A stretch of DNA of 64,000 bases from Erythroxylum novogranatense. Its lineage: Eukaryota; Streptophyta; Magnoliopsida; Malpighiales; Erythroxylaceae. The stretch spans positions 64,233,567 through 64,297,566 of the forward strand of contig CM057227.1 of NCBI GenBank assembly GCA_029891385.1. The letters run 5' to 3'. A model generated the notes under the pieces. It was not told where the DNA came from and did not search any database. It saw only the letters and a program-made list of their open reading frames with translations. Positions within the stretch are counted from its first letter, which is position 1. Each line of letters starts with the position of its first letter. The position numbers and the translations under genes were made by a program. Positions 21,515 to 32,782 of the stretch are shown here, one piece after another.

Positions 21515-22145
21515 TTTCTCCCTCTTAAAAGAATTTCGTCCTCGAAATTCATATTTACTTAACTCCAAGTAACTCATTCTGACATAAATTTCTTTCTAAA
21601 CAATAATCATCAAGCACTTTCTTACTAATTTCTTTCCAAAACTTATTATCAATTACCTTTTCATCAAATTTACTCATCATACATATTCTCAATCTCTTCA
21701 CAAATTTTATTTCCTTAAATCATATACCACTCATGTCATATCAAAACACTATATCTATAACTCATTATTTCTTTAAATATGGACACAGGTCAATGGTCCA
21801 TTTCTTAAGGAACCCTAATATGGTTCAATCATCATTATGTCATCATTCTTTCATCTATATCAATTCATCACAATTTCTCAAGAAGTTCTAATCTTAATTT
21901 CCTCAACACATTCCGAAAATCAAACATATTCTTAACACTCAAATCAAACCAATCACATGAATTCGTCAAATAGTCATGCACATCAATTTCACATTCCTAA
22001 AGACAATCATATTTCTTTCATCAAAATCAAATGACCACCTAGCACACTCTCACAAATTCACTTTTATCTTTACAAACTCGTATCAATTCCTTATTCATAC
22101 TCATACGCCCAAGTAAGATCATATTCTCGGGCTCGATATTATAAA
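21515..22145 (-). mobile_element. Element C internal region (631 bp, non-coding)
   Basis: It carries only the replication signals. On the minus strand a PBS-like sequence follows the 5' LTR (22145-22129, TTTATAATATCGAGCCC). Compared with the intact TTTATGGTATCAGAGCC of element A it has two G-to-A changes and a one-base deletion. At the other end, ATTTCGAGGACGAAATTC and AAGAGGGAGAAA (about 21550-21515) form the PPT. No open frame of interest lies between. Typical gypsy interiors are about ten times longer. Confidence 0.85.
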
Positions 22146-23190
22146 TGTTGGATCCGCTATCGAACCCAACTACTTAAACAGATTCCCTCCTACGTACGCA
22201 TGATTCCTTATAAACTCTTCTTGCTCTGATACCATCTATGTTGGGACCCGATCCGGGAACCGGATCCCAACCGGCAAAGCAGAACGAAGGACACCGAAGC
22301 GGAATCAAAGCAGCAGCAAAGCGAATGCGGAAGCGAACAAAAATACGAAATATCAAAGCGGAAACAAAAAGGCCAAACAACCAACGAAACCGAAAACGGA
22401 AGCAAATCGGAATCGAATAACAAAGCGGATAGAACGAAATCGAAGCATAAAGCAAAAACGGATCAAACACTTAACTAAACGGATTCGACATCCGACAACA
22501 ATTTTCAAAGGAAACGATCGAATGAACATAGTCGCGTTGGAAACCCTAAGACGTTCCAAAATCCGGTATAATTTTTTTTTCTTTTCTTTTCTTATTCTCA
22601 TTTCTTTTCTCGTTACTCAATCACATACAACGTCATACACAATCCATACAGTCATACACAATCTTATATCCTTTTTCTTGGACATTCTTTCTCATGCAAA
22701 CTCTCAAAACTAACCATATTCTTACACATTGGTATTAATCCCAAAAATCATATTCATCCTAATTTTTATCAAAATTTCGGCAGCATAACGACTGCCTTTT
22801 CCTAACCCAAACCTGCAAGGGTAAAGAAATACACTTCTATAATCCCAAACACAACTCAAAATCATCGGACTCTCCCGTCCGGAATTCGAACACCAGCAAA
22901 ACGCAAACCTAAATCTAATACTTCCATAATTCTCAATTCAATACCAAACTCAGAATTCAATCAAATTCCCAAATCAATCATACATATATATTCCCAAATT
23001 ATCCATAATTTCATATACAAATTTCACAATCATTCACAATTCTCAACCTTATACACAAATGGATTGTTCCCCAACTTATCTAAAGTTATAAACATACTCA
23101 TACTCAAGATCCAAATTACTCAAAAGCTAACGTATTCAAAAGTCGAAACTGACGTCTTCACATTCTTTCATCCGATCTCCTGCTCGAAAC

Positions 23191-24104
23191 CTGGAGATGA
23201 GGATGAAAGGGGGGGTGAGCTCGGAAGCTCGTGGATAACACATTTATAAAATGACAAATAAGCAGAAAACATTTCTTTATAAACTTTTTGCCAAAAGGGC
23301 TAATATTTCAAACTTTTCAACTTTGGAATATTTCTCTCAAACTCTTTCCAATTTTCCCAAACTTCTCATAAAATCTCATTTTCTCATTTTCAAAATTCTC
23401 AATTCTTCATAAATATGAATGCAACATAATTTCAATTTTCATTTCTCACTTTATAAACATGAATGCGAACATAGAAACAAATCAAAACACATAACATATC
23501 AGAATGGTCTGGCTAGGTCCAAGCAGAGCGTCTTGCCGATCCTGCATAAGCGGTCCTGCGATCGTGAAATGAAACGTACTACACTTTTCCGCATTGCGGT
23601 CCAGTGTAGTCGTGAAGGAGTCCGAAATCGGAGCTCCGTGCCACTAGCGGGCAGCCTGGAGAAGGCTATACACATAGAGACAGCGCTGACTCACCAAAGG
23701 ACCTACCGAACCCACATAACACATATCGAAAACGGAAATTCAAATTGCCCAAAGGCACTTTCCAAAATGTTACTTTTCTAACATTATTTCATCAACTTAA
23801 AACAATCTCACAAATTCACACATATCAGATAATTCAATTAATTCAATCAATCAAGAATTGCAACAATATGCATAACTTGTCAATGCATACACAACAAATG
23901 CATTTTCAGAAATTTCTATCAATTTATCAAATCAACATAATAATTTTTCGAAAACCTTCTAAATCAAAATTTCAAACTTTTAATCAATTCAGATTTTCAA
24001 ACATTTACAAACAATAATTTATCAAAATCCAAACTTTTGCTTTCTTTCATTTTTTTGAAAATTCGTATATTGCCTATAAATCAAAATATAAATATGCTAC
24101 CCAC
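23191..24104 (-). promoter_or_regulatory. Intron-like interval in the element C 5' LTR
   Basis: On the minus strand the donor-like ATTTCGAG/GTGGGTAGC at 24104 and the acceptor-like CCTCATCTCCAG/GTTTC ending at 23191 enclose 914 bp. The CGAGCTTCCGAGCTCACCCCC stretch just before the acceptor corresponds to the GAGTTCGCAAACTCACCCAA stretch before the acceptors of A and B. Splicing is inferred only. Confidence 0.4.
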
Positions 24105-25574
24105 CTCGAAATGACGCTAGAAGCTTGTCCAAATAGTCAATTCTCCAAATTCCTTCTTCTTTCTTCTATTTAAAAATTGACCTAAGCCATAAAATCCAAA
24201 ATTCACATCATAAATTGCGAAATTCCCAAATCTTAAAATTGGCCTAAACCAATTTATCCCAATTCAATATCATAAAATACAAATTCTTCGAAATTGATTT
24301 CATATATCATCAATTCATCATATTTCCTATAATTCTACACCAAAATATCTCAAAATTCTCAATCATAAAATTAAGCCTAAACCTTAATCAATTTTTCATC
24401 CAAAATTAAACACAACCTAAAGCATATACTTCAAAATTAACTTCATATAACACATACCCAAGTCCTTTTTCACAATTCTAAACCAAAATTCACCAAAAAC
24501 TCAAAGTTTAAAATTTTCTCTTACCTCTTTTCTTCTCCAAATTCGAATTTTTTTTGGCTTGGAAGGAAGCTCTTATGCTCCTCTACCTTTTTCCTCTTGA
24601 AATCTACTCAAAAATCAAAAAAAAAACAAGTAGAAAAATTGAAACAAAGCTTTCTCTCTCTTCTTTTCTCCATACAAAACCTCTTCATTCTTTTTCTTCT
24701 TATTTCTCTCTTCTTTTCTCTGGAAATATCGAGCTTCTTCCACTTAAAACGACACTCACATCTGTCTTTTTATTTATTCAAAGTGCCTAGTCATTAATTG
24801 AGGGTCAAATGACCAAAATGCCCTTACATTCATTTTTTAGTCATGCTTACTTGCAGGTCGATTCGCACTATCGAGTTGAAGGAATTTATTAAAACTTCCT
24901 TCTCGAGAAATGTTTCTCTCAATCATACGAATCCAACGCCACCGACCGCGCTCAATTCCGATCACTACATCAAAAGTTATACGCAAAACAGTTCGGGAAT
25001 ATCCATATTCTAACACATTTCCATGTACGATTATTTCCGTCCAAAATTTCACATTCTTAATCCCAGAATTGAAACTCGATGTCTTCATAAAAATTGTATC
25101 CTCATGTCTCTAGTTTAATTCAAAACAAGAATCGCCTCATTTCGATTCCCAGATCAAACGTTATACTCAAATTACTCACAGGTGTTCCCAATCCAAAAAT
25201 TACACCCCAATCCGAATTTAAATTCAAATATTAAAAGTCCTAAGGGCAAAATTGACATTTCATGTCTTCATATGATTTGTAGCCCCTTGTCTTATCTTTA
25301 TTTCGCCTCAAGAATCGCTTCAATCGGATCTCTACAGATCCCGAATTTCACAAAACACTGAATCATGCTCGGAAAATTTTCCGACTCACTTTGATTAAAT
25401 TAATCACCATTAATTTAATCTCAAAAGTTCACAAATTTCTTATAAAATGAAATTCATTGTCTTAGGAATCCAACGCAAAAAGAATCAACTCAATCGGATG
25501 TTGGACGGAAAAAATATAAGCAAAATAGTGAACAAAGGTCGAATTTGTGAAAGGAAACTAACAAAGGAGTCAAA

Positions 25575-25845
25575 ACGGCGCCGTATTGAAGAAACAAAAA
25601 CGGCATCGTTCCAAGCAGAAACGCCCGCGTTTGGGCGAGGCGAAAACGCGGTCGCCCTGGCGACCGCGTCGCCCTAGCGACGCGAGCCGAATGCTCGCCA
25701 TCGCTATGGCGATGCGCGTCGCCGTAGCGACGGCGGCTGGACATTCGCCATCGCTATGGCGATACGCGTCGCCGTAGCGACGGCGGCTGGACGCTCGCCA
25801 TCGCTATGGCGATACGCGTCGCCTTAGTGACGGGGATAAATCATT
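25575..25845 (-). repeat. CpG-rich 50-bp tandem repeat island, right LTR of C
   Basis: Units start at 25693, 25743 and 25793 (50 bp apart) with the same words as 20697-20840. The copies within this LTR are more alike than those in the left LTR, and the preceding GCGTTTGGGCGAGG segment is longer here. Confidence 0.88.
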
Positions 25846-25869
25846 TTCCTCTTTCTTTTTTTTTTTCCT

Positions 25870-26440
25870 CTAAACTTCCAAAATTCATAACTTTTAATCC
25901 CGAACTCCGATTTTGACAAACTTAGTCTCTATAGAAAGCTTAAAGAAAGCTCTACATCTTTCACGAAGGACATAAAACTCAATTCGTCTCCTTGGGAAGT
26001 CCATTTTTCGGTCAAAGATACTATTCTCTATACAAACTTGTAAAAATCATAACTTATTATTCCGAGATCGAAAAATTGCATACTTTATATCGAAATAAAG
26101 ATCAAAACAAACCCTTCAATTTTTCATGAAGAACATCAAAGCTCAATTAACCTCTAACTAGGTTAATTTCTCAGTCAAAGATTTAATCATAATTAAAGTC
26201 AAACCCTATCAAACATAAACTTTGACCGATCATAACTTTCACTCCCGATATCGAAAAATTGCAAACTTTATGGCTACAGAAAGCTCTTAACATAATCTAC
26301 AAGTTTCATGAAGATCACTTTATCAAATTTTGCCTCAAACAAAAGTCAACTCTCAAAGTCAAATATTCTCTCTCCAAAAGTCAAACTTTCTAAATCCTTC
26401 AAATTTTCACACTTTTTCTTTCTAATTCTTGCTATTTAGC
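25870..26440 (-). repeat. Degenerate array, right LTR of C
   Basis: Collinear copy of 20860-21420, with TTTCACGAAG- or TTTCATGAAG-like cores at about 25960, 26125 and 26306. Confidence 0.6.
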
Positions 26441-26521
26441 TTCATTTCAGTCAACTCATCCACTTGACCATTCATATTACTAACTCAAATTGTCACTCAA
26501 GGTTCGGGGTCCAACATCATA

Positions 26522-28536
26522 ACTATTTTGTAGGATGTATTAAATGTAGGGATGTTCCTTAATCATCTCATCATTTTTCCTTAGGTTCCTTTTCTCAGTT
26601 TCATCAGTCAAAGACAAACCCTACTCCTATTCAAACTTTGTACAGTAATTTCTAATCTTCTAAAGTTATGTATTTATATACATTGATTTACGTCTCCTTA
26701 AAGCCCCAAGCTTATTTATTCTACCTTGAATTCTAAAAGGGTTTATATGCATGAGTCTATTTATGAGGACTATTATTTCCACCCCTAAGTCAACACTAAG
26801 AATTTAGGTTATCTAAAAATAAAACATTAAGTATAATTCATCAAACTTTCCTCCACCTAATGAACTATTAATCATAGGTTAATATAGTTTTAAGTTTTCT
26901 ATCTATTTTTTGAAAAGTGCAATATGAATTTGGAGGCTAACTATAGCCATTGAGGTTAAAATTATAGTCTGTAACTATTACAATATTGGGCCAATTATGA
27001 TGTAAGTGAAGGATTTCCATTTTAAGGTATCAAATTTTTTATACAAGACTATATTTCCTTATATTGATGCACATGGTTGATTGAACCCAAGTTTCCTATA
27101 TCAATTGGTGACAATTTCATGGTTTTTATTATACTTCTTGGCTCTTATTTTTTTGGATTTTGTGTTTAATTTAACTCATGAGTGTTTATTTTGAATTAAT
27201 GTAATTTGAGGGTAAAATTGTCACAAATAATTAGTAATTGCACTAAATTGATTTTTAGAACAGTTGATACTGCAAACTACTATTTCTTATTGTAGGAGAT
27301 TCAAGAAGTAGAGTGAAGAAGTGAAGATCAAGAGGATAAGTCAATGAGGGCAATAGGCAAGTTTGCCACAGCAAAGATGATGTTTCGTCACGACAAAATT
27401 AGAAAATCTTTGAAGAGATCTTTTGGGTAAAGTTTGTCGCCTCAAAAGCTGAAAGTTACTGAAGAAATCTTTCGAAAAAAGTTCGTTGCGATGACACATT
27501 CGAATTGGCATAGACACGGACCATTTTCAAAAAATTTAACAAACTGTGCAACTAGACCTAGAACCTGTTTATGAAAAAAACCTATCTTAGGTTAACTTAC
27601 AAAAGGAGAGGGGGTTGACATCTCCACAGTCATATTCCATCCTTTTCATGCAACTATTGTTCCATCATCATCTTCTTCACATCCTTATCATTTTCTCTCA
27701 TTTTTCACCATCGACTTCTGCCATGGGTGTCTCCGATGCGTGGCTAGGCATCTCTCTCTCCTCTTAAAGATGTAACAATGGCTAGAGTTCAATGAGCTTA
27801 AAAGGGGAGCGGCCTAATCCTTGTTTAGCAATGATTTATGAATTCCTAGGTTTAGGATTTGTAATTTGTAGTTGAACATACTTGATTATAATTTAAACAA
27901 GTGTTGGATATTCAATGTGTGGTTGAATTTGTTGATGTAGAACTTTGAAGCTCAAATATATGAAGTCTAATATATGTCCATTTGTGATCTTTTTGATTCC
28001 CTTTTATCTTGCATAGTTGTGTTTGATATTGAGTTGATTATAGATTCCAAAGTGACTTGTTCCATGGACTTATCCACTACACACATTAAGAGCATTTAAC
28101 AGGGTTTTAAGAAATGAAGTCTCATTGATTAAGATCTTGGACTTAAAGAGTTCTTTAAGGTTTACCTATTTGAAACTTAGTGATTTCCACTCCAATCAAA
28201 AATTAATTTTGAACTATGATAGCCAAAGCTCATTTTCAAGAGGATACTATCACTATTTGATCATTTGTCTTAACCTTTTCGTTTTCTATTCCCAAAAATC
28301 CAAAAATATATTTTACATATTTTTTCTTTCAATTCAATTTAGTATAGTCAATGTTTTTAGAGATCAAAACACCCTCCTTACCAAATTAACTTGCATTTCA
28401 TGATACATAGGTTAACTTAGGTCCATTTGTTTTAGGTTCCGATTAAGTGAGATGACCCGAGGTTACATCCTATATTGCAACCCTTGGATTATTTTTTTGA
28501 TTTGACCTCCAAGGGTATAGATAAAGGTCTGAATCA
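26522..28536 (+). mobile_element. Athila-1 5' LTR region (right part)
   Basis: Non-coding and AT-rich, and it leads directly into an Athila-type PBS at 28540. Its left boundary is unknown because element C is inserted at 26516 and no 3' LTR of Athila-1 is in the window. Between about 27360 and 27500 are degenerate repeats of the type TTCGTCACGACAAAA, TGTCGCCTCAAAAG and TCGTTGCGATGAC, probably a decayed CpG-rich block. No open frame is convincing. Confidence 0.55.
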
Positions 28537-28539
28537 AAA

Positions 28540-28557
28540 TGGCACCATTGTTGGGGA
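28540..28557 (+). promoter_or_regulatory. Primer-binding site of Athila-1 (tRNA-Asp type)
   Basis: TGGCACCATTGTTGGGGA compares with the usual Athila PBS TGGCGCCGTTGCCGGGGA. All differences are G-to-A or C-to-T transitions, mostly at CpG or CpNpG positions. It lies 3 bases after an LTR-like end GAATCA (28531-28536). Confidence 0.85.
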
Positions 28558-28940
28558 GTCTCTAGGTTAGCTTTTGTCATTTTGCTGCTAAGTGAGGTTA
28601 GGAACCTTTTATTTAGATTACATTATAAATAGTTTAGGTTTATACTTGTCAACAGTATATTATTTCATTTTCTTTGCATAGCATCAAAATTTTGAAAACA
28701 CAAAACAAAAGGATATTGAACATTTTGCACTTTTCCTACTTAGTATATTTGCACCCACATAGTTTTAAACATTCCTTTCATTTCTTTTTAATCCATACAT
28801 ACATACTTACATACATACTTTTATACATACTTTCACACACCTACACACTTGCATCCATCACATCTCATCTTTTTATTTGACTTTCTGTGCTTGCAAGTCA
28901 ATATTATTTCCTTTTATTTTAATTTGAATTATTTTATTGC
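28558..28940 (+). other. Athila-1 untranslated leader
   Basis: Non-coding leader between PBS and the first gag-like codons. It holds a short ACATACATACTTACATACATA repeat near 28795-28835 and otherwise nothing recognisable. Confidence 0.6.
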
Positions 28941-30460
28941 ATGCCCTGGAAAACCAAACTTCTACCTTTCTACCCTAAAATTGAGAGAAGTTTGAGAGAA
29001 ATTAGAAAGGAGAGGAGAGAAAAAGAGAGAAGCAAGGTAGTTGTTGAAAAGGAGAACATCTCAGTGGAGTCTAGTCAGCCAAGTAGTGAAAGTGAATCAT
29101 TAGAAGGAGTGATAATTACTAAAAACCCAACTTTTCTGCAAAACCCTAACCTTAACGCTAACTAACCTAAGAATGGTCATAATGGAGGTACTGGGGAGTA
29201 GGAGTGAGATGGTGAGAATAATGGAAATCAAAGAAGGAGGAACATTAGGGAAGTGACTACCTATAATGTGAATTATGATTCATTTACTACTGCTTGCCTT
29301 AATTTTGATGTGAATTTTGAAGTTAAAGGATTGCTTGTTAACTCTCTATCTAAATTTCATGGCTTGACAAGAGAAGATCCTTACATCCACTTGTAATCAT
29401 TGTCCATGATTTGCCAGAGTATGAAACTAGTGGGAGCTTCGCTTAGTTAAGTACTATGGAAAGTTTTTCACCTATCCTTGGAGGGAAAAGCAAGGGAGTG
29501 GTATATGAGCCTCCCAAGACATGTGACAAGTGCCTACCATAGTTGGGCCAATCTACGAAAGGCATTCTTGTAGAAATATTTTTCGGCCTCTAAAACTTCA
29601 TCAATGAGGAAGGAGATTTATTCGACACGTCAAGATTATGATGAGTCCCTTTATAACTATTGGAACCGTTTCTAAGATTTGTTGTCCAGATGCCCCCACC
29701 ATCAAACACCTGATGAGCAATTAGTGCAGTATTTTTATGATGGACTAAAAAATCAAGACAAAGGTATATTGGATGCAACATCAGGAGGTTCTTTGATTGA
29801 CCTCACAGCTTCGGAGGCATGGGATCTAATTAAGAAGATGGCTTTAAATCACCAACAGTATAGTGTTAGAGACACCAGAGGTGTACATAAGTTGGTATTT
29901 TCAAGAGCTCATTCTAGAAGAATGGAAAATCTGGAGTTTAAGGTTGACTCTTTAGAAAGTTGAATGACTACGCAGTTGTCCTTCATCATTGTAAAATTGA
30001 AAAACATGAGTGTGCATCGTCCAATACCTCCTATGGATCTTACTACACCTAGTTGTGATACTTGTGGGTCAGTGATGCATACCTCTAGTTTCTACCCCAG
30101 TCGTTATGAAGAGTTGTCCGCTGTTTATCAGGGTTGGCCCAATCAAAAATGGGATCCCTATTCCAACACCTATAATGAGGGATGGAAAACAAATACTAGG
30201 TTTAGTTGGAGAAATGAAGAAGGAAGAGGCCCAAACGGATTTCAACAAAGTGGATGGGCTGGTTCTTCCACAAACTAGTTCCACAACAAACAACAAGCCT
30301 TAACTGTGCCACCAAAGGAGGACACTAATCAACTTCTACATAATATGGAGGAGAGGACTTCAAATAACAACCAATTCAACACTATAGCTTCTCTCATTCA
30401 GTAAGATTCTTCTAAAAATGTTGCTCGGTTTAGTACTCTAAAAAAGAGAATGAAGTAATA
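28941..30460 (+). pseudogene. gag: Athila-1 gag (decayed)
   Basis: Gag is the capsid-forming protein of the element. A basic, charged N-terminal part (about 28941-29165) is followed by the Athila gag core: FHGLTREDPYIHL near 29355-29395, then the 'REWYMSLP', 'FSASKTSSMRKEI' and 'YDESLYNYWNRF' segments (29490-29675), and HHQTPDEQLVQYFYDGL (29695-29750) with the alanine/serine-rich tail DATSGGSLIDLTASEAW. A zinc-knuckle remnant CDTCGSVMH lies near 30055-30085, but the final Cys is not found at the expected spacing. At least five in-frame stops (for example at about 29396, 29571 and 29674) and frame changes make it non-functional. The stops are mostly not C-to-T changes, unlike those in the copia element. 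Confidence 0.85.
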
Positions 30461-31196
30461 GGAGACGAAGGATGAGAATATCAACCCCTACATCCTCAAC
30501 TATCTAATAACATGAGTGAGAACCAAGCGAGAAGCAATGAAACTATCCCCTCCAATACTATTATGAACCCCAAGAGTTTGAATGCCATAACCTTCGAAAT
30601 GGGAAACAAGTTAGGTTCAATAATCAAGATAAGGGAGTAGATGAAGAGAAGATTAAGAGTAAAGAATTGCCTTCAACAAATGAAAGAGTCAAGAAGTCTT
30701 AAAGTATCAAAGAGAGAGCACTTTTGACTGAAAAGGATTCCAAACCATTAAAGAGCAAGGAAACATATTTTGAAACCAACCAGGAATCAAATAATCAAGG
30801 AGCCCGTGAAGCCAATAATAAGGAGGTAAACCTTAAAGAACTTCCTTTTCCTAATTTGTATTTGCTTAGCAAAAGGATGATTGATACTAAACATGAGAAA
30901 GATATCATTGATTTGTTTAGGATAGTAGAAGTCAATATCTCTTTGCTTGACCTGGTGAAAAGGGTTCCTGCATATGTTAAGTATCTTAAAGGCCTGTGCA
31001 TCAATAAAAGGAAGTTCAAACCAAATGAAAGAGTGCAAGTCAGCTCAAATGTGTCTGCATTGCTCAAAACCTAAATCTCAGTAAAATGCCAATACCTTGG
31101 ATCTTTCACCATCCCGTACACCATAGGAAAAGTTACTATAGGAGGAGCCTTGTTAGATCTAGGGGTAGCCAATAATGTTATGCCTAAGTATGTCTA
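30461..31196 (+). pseudogene. pol: Athila-1 gag-pol junction and protease, first part
   Basis: The first ~260 bp hold only fragments. From 30724 a 116-codon frame encodes the region that precedes the Athila protease (HEKDIIDLFRIVEVNISLLD and VPAYVKYLKGL), followed after one stop (31072) by SFTIPYTIGKVTIGGALLDLG. The aspartic protease active site, normally D-L-G-A-S, reads D-L-G-V-A. The frame is cut at 31196 by the copia element and resumes at 38824 with the next residues of the same domain, so the copia insertion is later than Athila-1. Confidence 0.85.
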
Positions 31197-32357
31197 TGTT
31201 GGATCAGAAAAAGAAAACATGCTTTGTTTGGAAAAACGGTAGATTTTAAAACTTTTAAGAAATCATTACTTACAGTGGAAGCAATAAATCCAAATCAACA
31301 TGCCAATCCATACATGATATGGTATAAGGATAATAAAATATAAACAAGATCAGGAGTATTACCGACTCCTTCGCTACAACTTTAAATCCTCGTTGCGCTA
31401 TCCTCTCCTTCTTCGTGTATCCAAATCCTTTGCCTTTGACTCTATTCCTTTAGTAATCTACTTTCTCCTTGTTGTAGTATCCTCAACCAATTAGATTTAC
31501 CACCTGTTCTTCAAGGACAATTAGGTTAACAAAATCCTTTGGTGGGAAAGGAGAAGAAATGTTTGGAGGAGATTTTCTTAGAAGAAGAAGAAGCAAAATT
31601 GAAACTCTTTCAATTGGTATTTTCGATTCTCTCTTTCATAAAAGGAGAGAAGGTGTAAAGAACATGCAAGAAGTCTTTCTTGCCTACCAATTTCGTATAT
31701 ACATGGATGGAAGGAGAGAGAGGCATCAAATGCATCACTTCTTTCATTAATCACTCATAAAATAGCCAATAAATGAGATTATCTTCATTTATCTTTATAA
31801 TGGCTATTTGAAAAGATCATAACCTAAAATTCAATACCTAATTTTGGTTTTGCCAAGAAGAAAGAAGGAAGATGATACATCTAATGTAAATCTTTCATCT
31901 TTAATCTAATGAATGCAAATAGGTTACAAGCCAACATTAAAAGACAACCATTAAACCATTTAATGGTAAGTTCATAACTCTATTTAATGATGATTAACCG
32001 TAATAAAGACCATCTTTATTTAGCATTTTAATGTCAAATGTGTGGTTAGACATTTAACCTAGGAATAACCAAAATTGCTATCTTCTTCTTTAAAAAAATT
32101 GTTTTAATATAATTAATCTAATTAATTACTTTAAACCAAAAAACCAAGCCCATTACTAAATGTACATTTGGGCTTCTTTAATTAGACCAAGCCCAAGATT
32201 CAATTATGGGCTTCTAATTAACCTCCATTTATATTTCTTACTTAGCTTGATAACCTTCCTTAAAGCCAAGTGGGGAATCTTATTGGACTTTGATAATTCA
32301 AACTCCAATAAGCCCATAATTAATTCAATCTCATTGGAATTAATTCTAGTTTAGTTA
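31197..32357 (-). mobile_element. Copia 3' LTR, truncated
   Basis: Matches 36735-37885 of the 5' LTR closely from TGTTGGATC at 31197. Similarity stops after TTAATTCTAG near 32349, where the 5' LTR continues and this copy jumps into RT coding sequence. About 925 bp of its start (U3 side) is gone. Confidence 0.88.
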
Positions 32358-32782
32358 AGCCTAATGTTCCAAGACCTAGATGCTTGCTTAAGTCCATAAA
32401 TAGACCTTTGCAACTTGCAAACCTTATGCTCATTACCTGGCTCAATGAATCCTTCTGGTTGGGCCATATAAATGGTCTCCTCAAGATCCCCATTAAGAAA
32501 TGCGGTCTTGACATCTATTTGCCATATTTCATAATCGAAATAGGTTGCTATGGCCAAAAGAATCCTGATGGACTTAAGCATGGCAACCGGAGAAAAAGTC
32601 TCCTCATAGTCTATACCCTCCTTTTGAGTATAACCTTTAGGTACCAATCTAGCTTTAAAGGTCTCTACCTTTCCATCCGATCCCCTTTTTCTTTTGTAGA
32701 TCCATTTACACCCTATGGCTTTTAGACCTGGTGGTAGTTCTACAAGGACCCAGACTTCATTAGTATACATAGAATCTATTTC
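32358..32782 (-). pseudogene. pol: Copia reverse transcriptase, N-terminal part only
   Basis: About 139 codons of copia RT: VWVLVELPPG, the WIYKRK segment, FKARLVPKGYTQKEGIDY, and the first catalytic block with QIDVKTAFLNGDLEE and the QPEGF segment, then IYGLKQASRSW. It stops at the deletion junction. The YVDD catalytic loop would have followed and is absent, so this copy cannot make active RT. A TAG at about 32780-32782 separates it from the integrase part in the same frame, where a glutamine codon (CAG) would be expected from the family. Confidence 0.93.

Larger units (their letters stand above)
12923..26516 (-). mobile_element. Element C: long-LTR, tiny-interior gypsy-type retrotransposon
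   Basis: Complete minus-strand element with TCATA target duplications. Its 5' LTR is 22146-26516 (4,371 bp). Its 3' LTR is 12923-21514 (about 4,358 bp once the nested family B LTR and its TSD are removed). The interior is only 631 bp (21515-22145) and has PBS and PPT but no coding region, so it must depend on another element's proteins. The two LTRs look about 98 percent alike by eye, making it one of the younger insertions. The GAGGACGAAAT + purine signature next to the 3' LTR links it to the Tekay/Del group, as for element A. Confidence 0.88.
22146..26516 (-). mobile_element. Element C, 5' LTR
   Basis: 4,371 bp, uninterrupted. The minus strand starts at 26516 with TGTTGGACCCCGAACC and ends at 22146 with ...GGATCCAACA. 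It has the same modules as families B, D and F: degenerate array (25870-26440), CpG-rich 50-bp repeats (25575-25845), GTCCGACATCCGATTGA-like block near 25500, donor-like GAG/GTGGGTAG at 24105/24104, acceptor-like CATCTCCAG/GTTTCGAG at 23191, and the embedded LTR end plus PBS at 22223-22239. Confidence 0.9.

Noticed and set aside
12923..26516. A tandem three-LTR array (LTR-interior-LTR-interior), suggested by the PBS-like sequence at 13002-13013
   Set aside because: The TCATA duplications flank 12923 and 26516 exactly, and the same extra 95 bp occurs at the end of the other LTR, so the PBS-like sequence is part of the LTR.
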